DNA from: Hymenobacter nivis
GTDB lineage: Bacteria; Bacteroidota; Bacteroidia; Cytophagales; Hymenobacteraceae
Assembly (NCBI RefSeq): GCF_006439025.1
Contig: NZ_RCYZ01000007.1
Span: 1-58,823 of the forward strand
Direction: 5' to 3'
DNA length: 58,823 nucleotides
Shown here: positions 57,143 through 58,823 of the stretch, piece after piece
Layout: each line of letters begins with the position of its first letter
Position numbering within the stretch: the stretch's first letter is position 1
The notes under the pieces: model-generated
Database searches by the model: none
What the model saw: only the letters and a program-made list of their open reading frames with translations
What the model was told of the DNA's origin: nothing
Position numbers and translations under genes: made by a program

Positions 57143-58360
57143 TCACTTTCCCTTGTTCACCGCTTCATAAAACCACCCGGCCACGGCGGGCAGCTGGGCG
57201 CGGCGGGCGCGCAGGGCGGGGCCCAGCGCAGCGGCCATGGCGGCGCAGGTTTCGGGCGGGCCAGCTTGCAGGGCCGAGTCGAGGGCCGCGTCGGTGAGGC
57301 GCTGGCGCAGCAACGCGGCTTCCTGCTGAAAGGCGGTGGCCGGCAGGCCGCGTAGCAGCAGCGTGTCGAGGGGGCGGGCCGTGATGGCGAGGCCGGCCAC
57401 GGCAGCGGCCGTGAGGCGGGGCCCGAAACTCTGGTAGCGGGCGCGGCACTGCCCGATGAGCCACGGGTAGAGGCCGTCGTCCATCTGAAAAAACGCCTGG
57501 TCGCGGTCGCGCGGGATGGGCCGAAACTCGGGGCCCGCCCCGGCGGCGGGCTCCGCGGCCCAGCGCCACTGATCGGGGCGGCGGCTCCAGTCGCCGAGCC
57601 ACAAATCGAGCAGGCGAGCCCGCAGAAACGCCCGGGCCGTGGCCGGCGAAACGGGTCTCTGGCCCACCTCGGCCAGCATTTCGGCCGAGCCCACCACCCG
57701 CGCCGAGGCCCCCAGCGTGGGCGCGTGGCGCTGGTCGCCAGCGGGGCGCTCCTCCAGCAAATACAGCGCCCGGCCGTAGGCGGCGCGGAAGGGCCCCAGG
57801 GCGGGGTCATCGGGCAGGTACACCAGGCGCGGGTTGGTGTGGAGCACGCCCGCGGACTGGGCCAGCCGGGCGGCTACATAGGCCCCGTAGGGGTGGCCGG
57901 CGCTGGTTTGGTCGCGCATGAGGGGCCCCAGCAGGCGGCGCACCCAGCCGGCGGGCAGTGCCGGCCGGGCGTCTTTATCCACGGAGCGCAGCACGAATTC
58001 GCGGCCATCGGCGGTGCGCAGGCGCAGGCTGCGGGTTTGGTAGCTACCGCCGGCCCGCAGCGGCCGGAGGCCACCCGGGCCCGTGGGCCCCAGCCGTAGC
58101 ACCGGCGCCGTCACGGGCGTGGCCCACAGCGCCCGGTGGTGCCCCCCCCACAGCGCCCGCCAAAGGGGCCCCGCGGCGTATTCGGGCCCAGCCGCCACCA
58201 CTACGCTGGCCGAATCGGGGGCCCAGCGGGTGGGCGGGGGCCCCACCGTGCCCACCCCGCGGCGGCAGGCGGCCGAGAGCAGTAGCCCCGCCAATAGCGC
58301 CAGCACACCCAATGCCGCCCAGCCCAGTACGTTGCCCAAAACTTTTAGCCCGCGACGCAT
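57143..58360 (-). CDS. Membrane-anchored protein with kinase-like motifs, divergent paralogue A
   Basis: A 405-residue protein with an N-terminal membrane helix (VLGWAALGVLALLAGLLLSAAC), then a mature domain. Conserved blocks: EYAAGPLWRALWGGHHRALWATPV, GGLRPLRAGGSYQTRSLRL, LRSVDKD, TSAGHPYGAYVAARLAQSAGVLHTNPRLVYLPDD, YLLEERPAGD, LWLGDWSRRPDQWRW, PIPRDRDQAFFQMDDG. The pattern GDW-R---DQ followed by RDRDQAF resembles the catalytic-loop and metal-binding motifs of HipA/CotH-type protein kinases, with the catalytic-loop His replaced by Arg. In my recollection a similar module occurs inside large Bacteroidota outer-membrane phosphoesterases. Function unproven. It is divergent from a shorter paralogue at the window edge. 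Confidence 0.75.
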   Translation of the reverse strand: MRRGLKVLGNVLGWAALGVLALLAGLLLSAACRRGVGTVGPPPTRWAPDSASVVVAAGPEYAAGPLWRALWGGHHRALWATPVTAPVLRLGPTGPGGLRPLRAGGSYQTRSLRLRTADGREFVLRSVDKDARPALPAGWVRRLLGPLMRDQTSAGHPYGAYVAARLAQSAGVLHTNPRLVYLPDDPALGPFRAAYGRALYLLEERPAGDQRHAPTLGASARVVGSAEMLAEVGQRPVSPATARAFLRARLLDLWLGDWSRRPDQWRWAAEPAAGAGPEFRPIPRDRDQAFFQMDDGLYPWLIGQCRARYQSFGPRLTAAAVAGLAITARPLDTLLLRGLPATAFQQEAALLRQRLTDAALDSALQAGPPETCAAMAAALGPALRARRAQLPAVAGWFYEAVNKGK

Positions 58361-58555
58361 AGCAGAGACAATTGCACAAAGGCTGGATTAAACGTGGCAA
58401 AACAACGGCCTGCCGGCCCTTATACTGTAAAGGCGGCCGTTGCGGCCAGCGCGTCCCGCCTTTTTTGGGGCGCTTGCGTAAGCAGTGGGCCCCGGGGCCG
58501 GGTTTGGGCCGGCCGGAGGCGCTGTTTGCTCCACCTCGACCTCGCCCCCGGCCGC

Positions 58556-58823
58556 TTGCTGCTTCGCTACGCTTTTTACTTACCGGCCCTGCTGGGGGCC
58601 CTGGGTGCGGCGGGGGCCCTGGCCGGCTGCGCCCGCGAGCCTTATGGCCCGCCCGATGCCCGCCCGCCCGCGCAGGCCGCCCGGCCGCTGCCCGCGGATG
58701 CCGACTCGGTGCGCGGCGCGGCGGCCAACCCCCGCTACGCCCGGCACGGGGGCCTTTACCAGGCCATTCTGGGGCGGCACTACCGCCGGGTGTGGGCCGC
58801 TCCGGTGGCGGTGGCCGTGCTCG
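58556..58823 (+). CDS. Lipoprotein paralogue B of the kinase-like family (3' end off the window)
   Basis: The first ~89 residues of an open frame that continues past the right edge. I read it from a TTG at 58556 (LLRYAFYLPALLGALGAAGALAGC), with a lipobox LAGC; TTG 58526 is an alternative. The mature start contains GAAANPRYARHGGLYQAILGRHYRRVWAAPVAVAVL-type sequence, which matches the same region of the divergent gene 57143-58360 (AAGPEYAAGPLWRALWGGHHRALWATPV). So the two are paralogues read from a shared ~195-bp divergent region. No start codon of ATG type is available. The remainder of the gene, and so its full domain content, is not visible. Confidence 0.65.
   Translation, partial: MLLRYAFYLPALLGALGAAGALAGCAREPYGPPDARPPAQAARPLPADADSVRGAAANPRYARHGGLYQAILGRHYRRVWAAPVAVAVL

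Noticed and set aside
1..58823. tRNA, rRNA or CRISPR arrays
   Set aside because: I saw no clover-leaf T-loop consensus, no conserved rRNA blocks and no regularly spaced direct repeats of 24-40 bp. Absence was judged by eye only.

Overview
The window looks like a chromosomal segment of a Hymenobacter-like member of the Bacteroidota (Cytophagales). The evidence is the high GC content, with coding sequence saturated with the palindrome GGGGCCCC. It also carries family markers of that phylum: a TonB-dependent receptor paired with DUF4249 lipoproteins, a DUF4369-thioredoxin lipoprotein, an OmpA with thrombospondin type 3 repeats, a phosphatase with a type IX secretion C-terminal domain, a paired GMC/gluconate-2-dehydrogenase operon, and several TAnnTTTG -7 boxes. 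I see no rRNA, tRNA, CRISPR array, intact insertion sequence or prophage. The segment is mostly core and surface-metabolism genes, with a few small accessory islands.

Layout. 1-5.2 kb (minus) is an outer-membrane uptake operon: a secreted protein of unknown function, a STN-TonB receptor, and two tandem DUF4249 lipoproteins of which the second runs off the left edge. 5.3-10.1 kb holds riboflavin synthase, a 265-bp MITE-like element with 44-bp perfect terminal inverted repeats, a polyprenyl-phosphate sugar transferase, protein-L-isoaspartate methyltransferase, a hotdog thioesterase and an Ala/Pro-rich protein. 10.2-16 kb (minus) holds a thioredoxin-fold lipoprotein, gatB, an OmpA-like protein with a histone-H1-like tail and a TonB-C/MORN protein. 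16.4-19.6 kb (minus) is a compact DUF1080 - GMC oxidoreductase - gluconate dehydrogenase subunit 3 operon that fits 3-keto-glycoside formation and cleavage, with candidate LacI-type operators upstream.

20-27 kb holds alaS divergent from a MerR regulator, dprA, an aminotransferase class IV gene, two TonB-C-like paralogues and thyA. 27.4-28.9 kb is a lower-GC island with an orphan HsdR-N/PD-(D/E)XK protein and a Met/Cys-rich secreted peptide. 29-38 kb holds an MMPL/RND exporter, two Fe(II)/2-oxoglutarate-type oxygenases flanking a secreted Gfo/Idh oxidoreductase, an MpaB-family protein, a DUF1349 protein, an acetyltransferase and an M20 dipeptidase. 38.5-51.6 kb holds an alkaline phosphatase, a beta-propeller protein, a large nuclease-helicase (Dna2/Cas4-like), small hypotheticals including an Imm51-like protein, a royal-jelly/yellow-family lipoprotein, and a second SF1 helicase (IGHMBP2-like). 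51.9-58.8 kb holds a fasciclin lipoprotein, an SMP-30-like lipoprotein, a SlyD-type FKBP, an ACP phosphodiesterase, a PNPOx-fold protein, a CrtA-like monooxygenase, and a divergent pair of paralogous kinase-like membrane/lipoproteins, the last cut by the right edge.

The most unusual content is structural. There is the iterated GGGGCCCC palindrome, several very long perfect hairpins at gene ends (arms of 19-44 bp, many carrying the octamer), the MITE-like element that supplies a stop codon to one gene and abuts the start codon of the next, and the divergent paralogue pair at the right edge. All functions are inferred from sequence motifs read by eye; no database search was possible.
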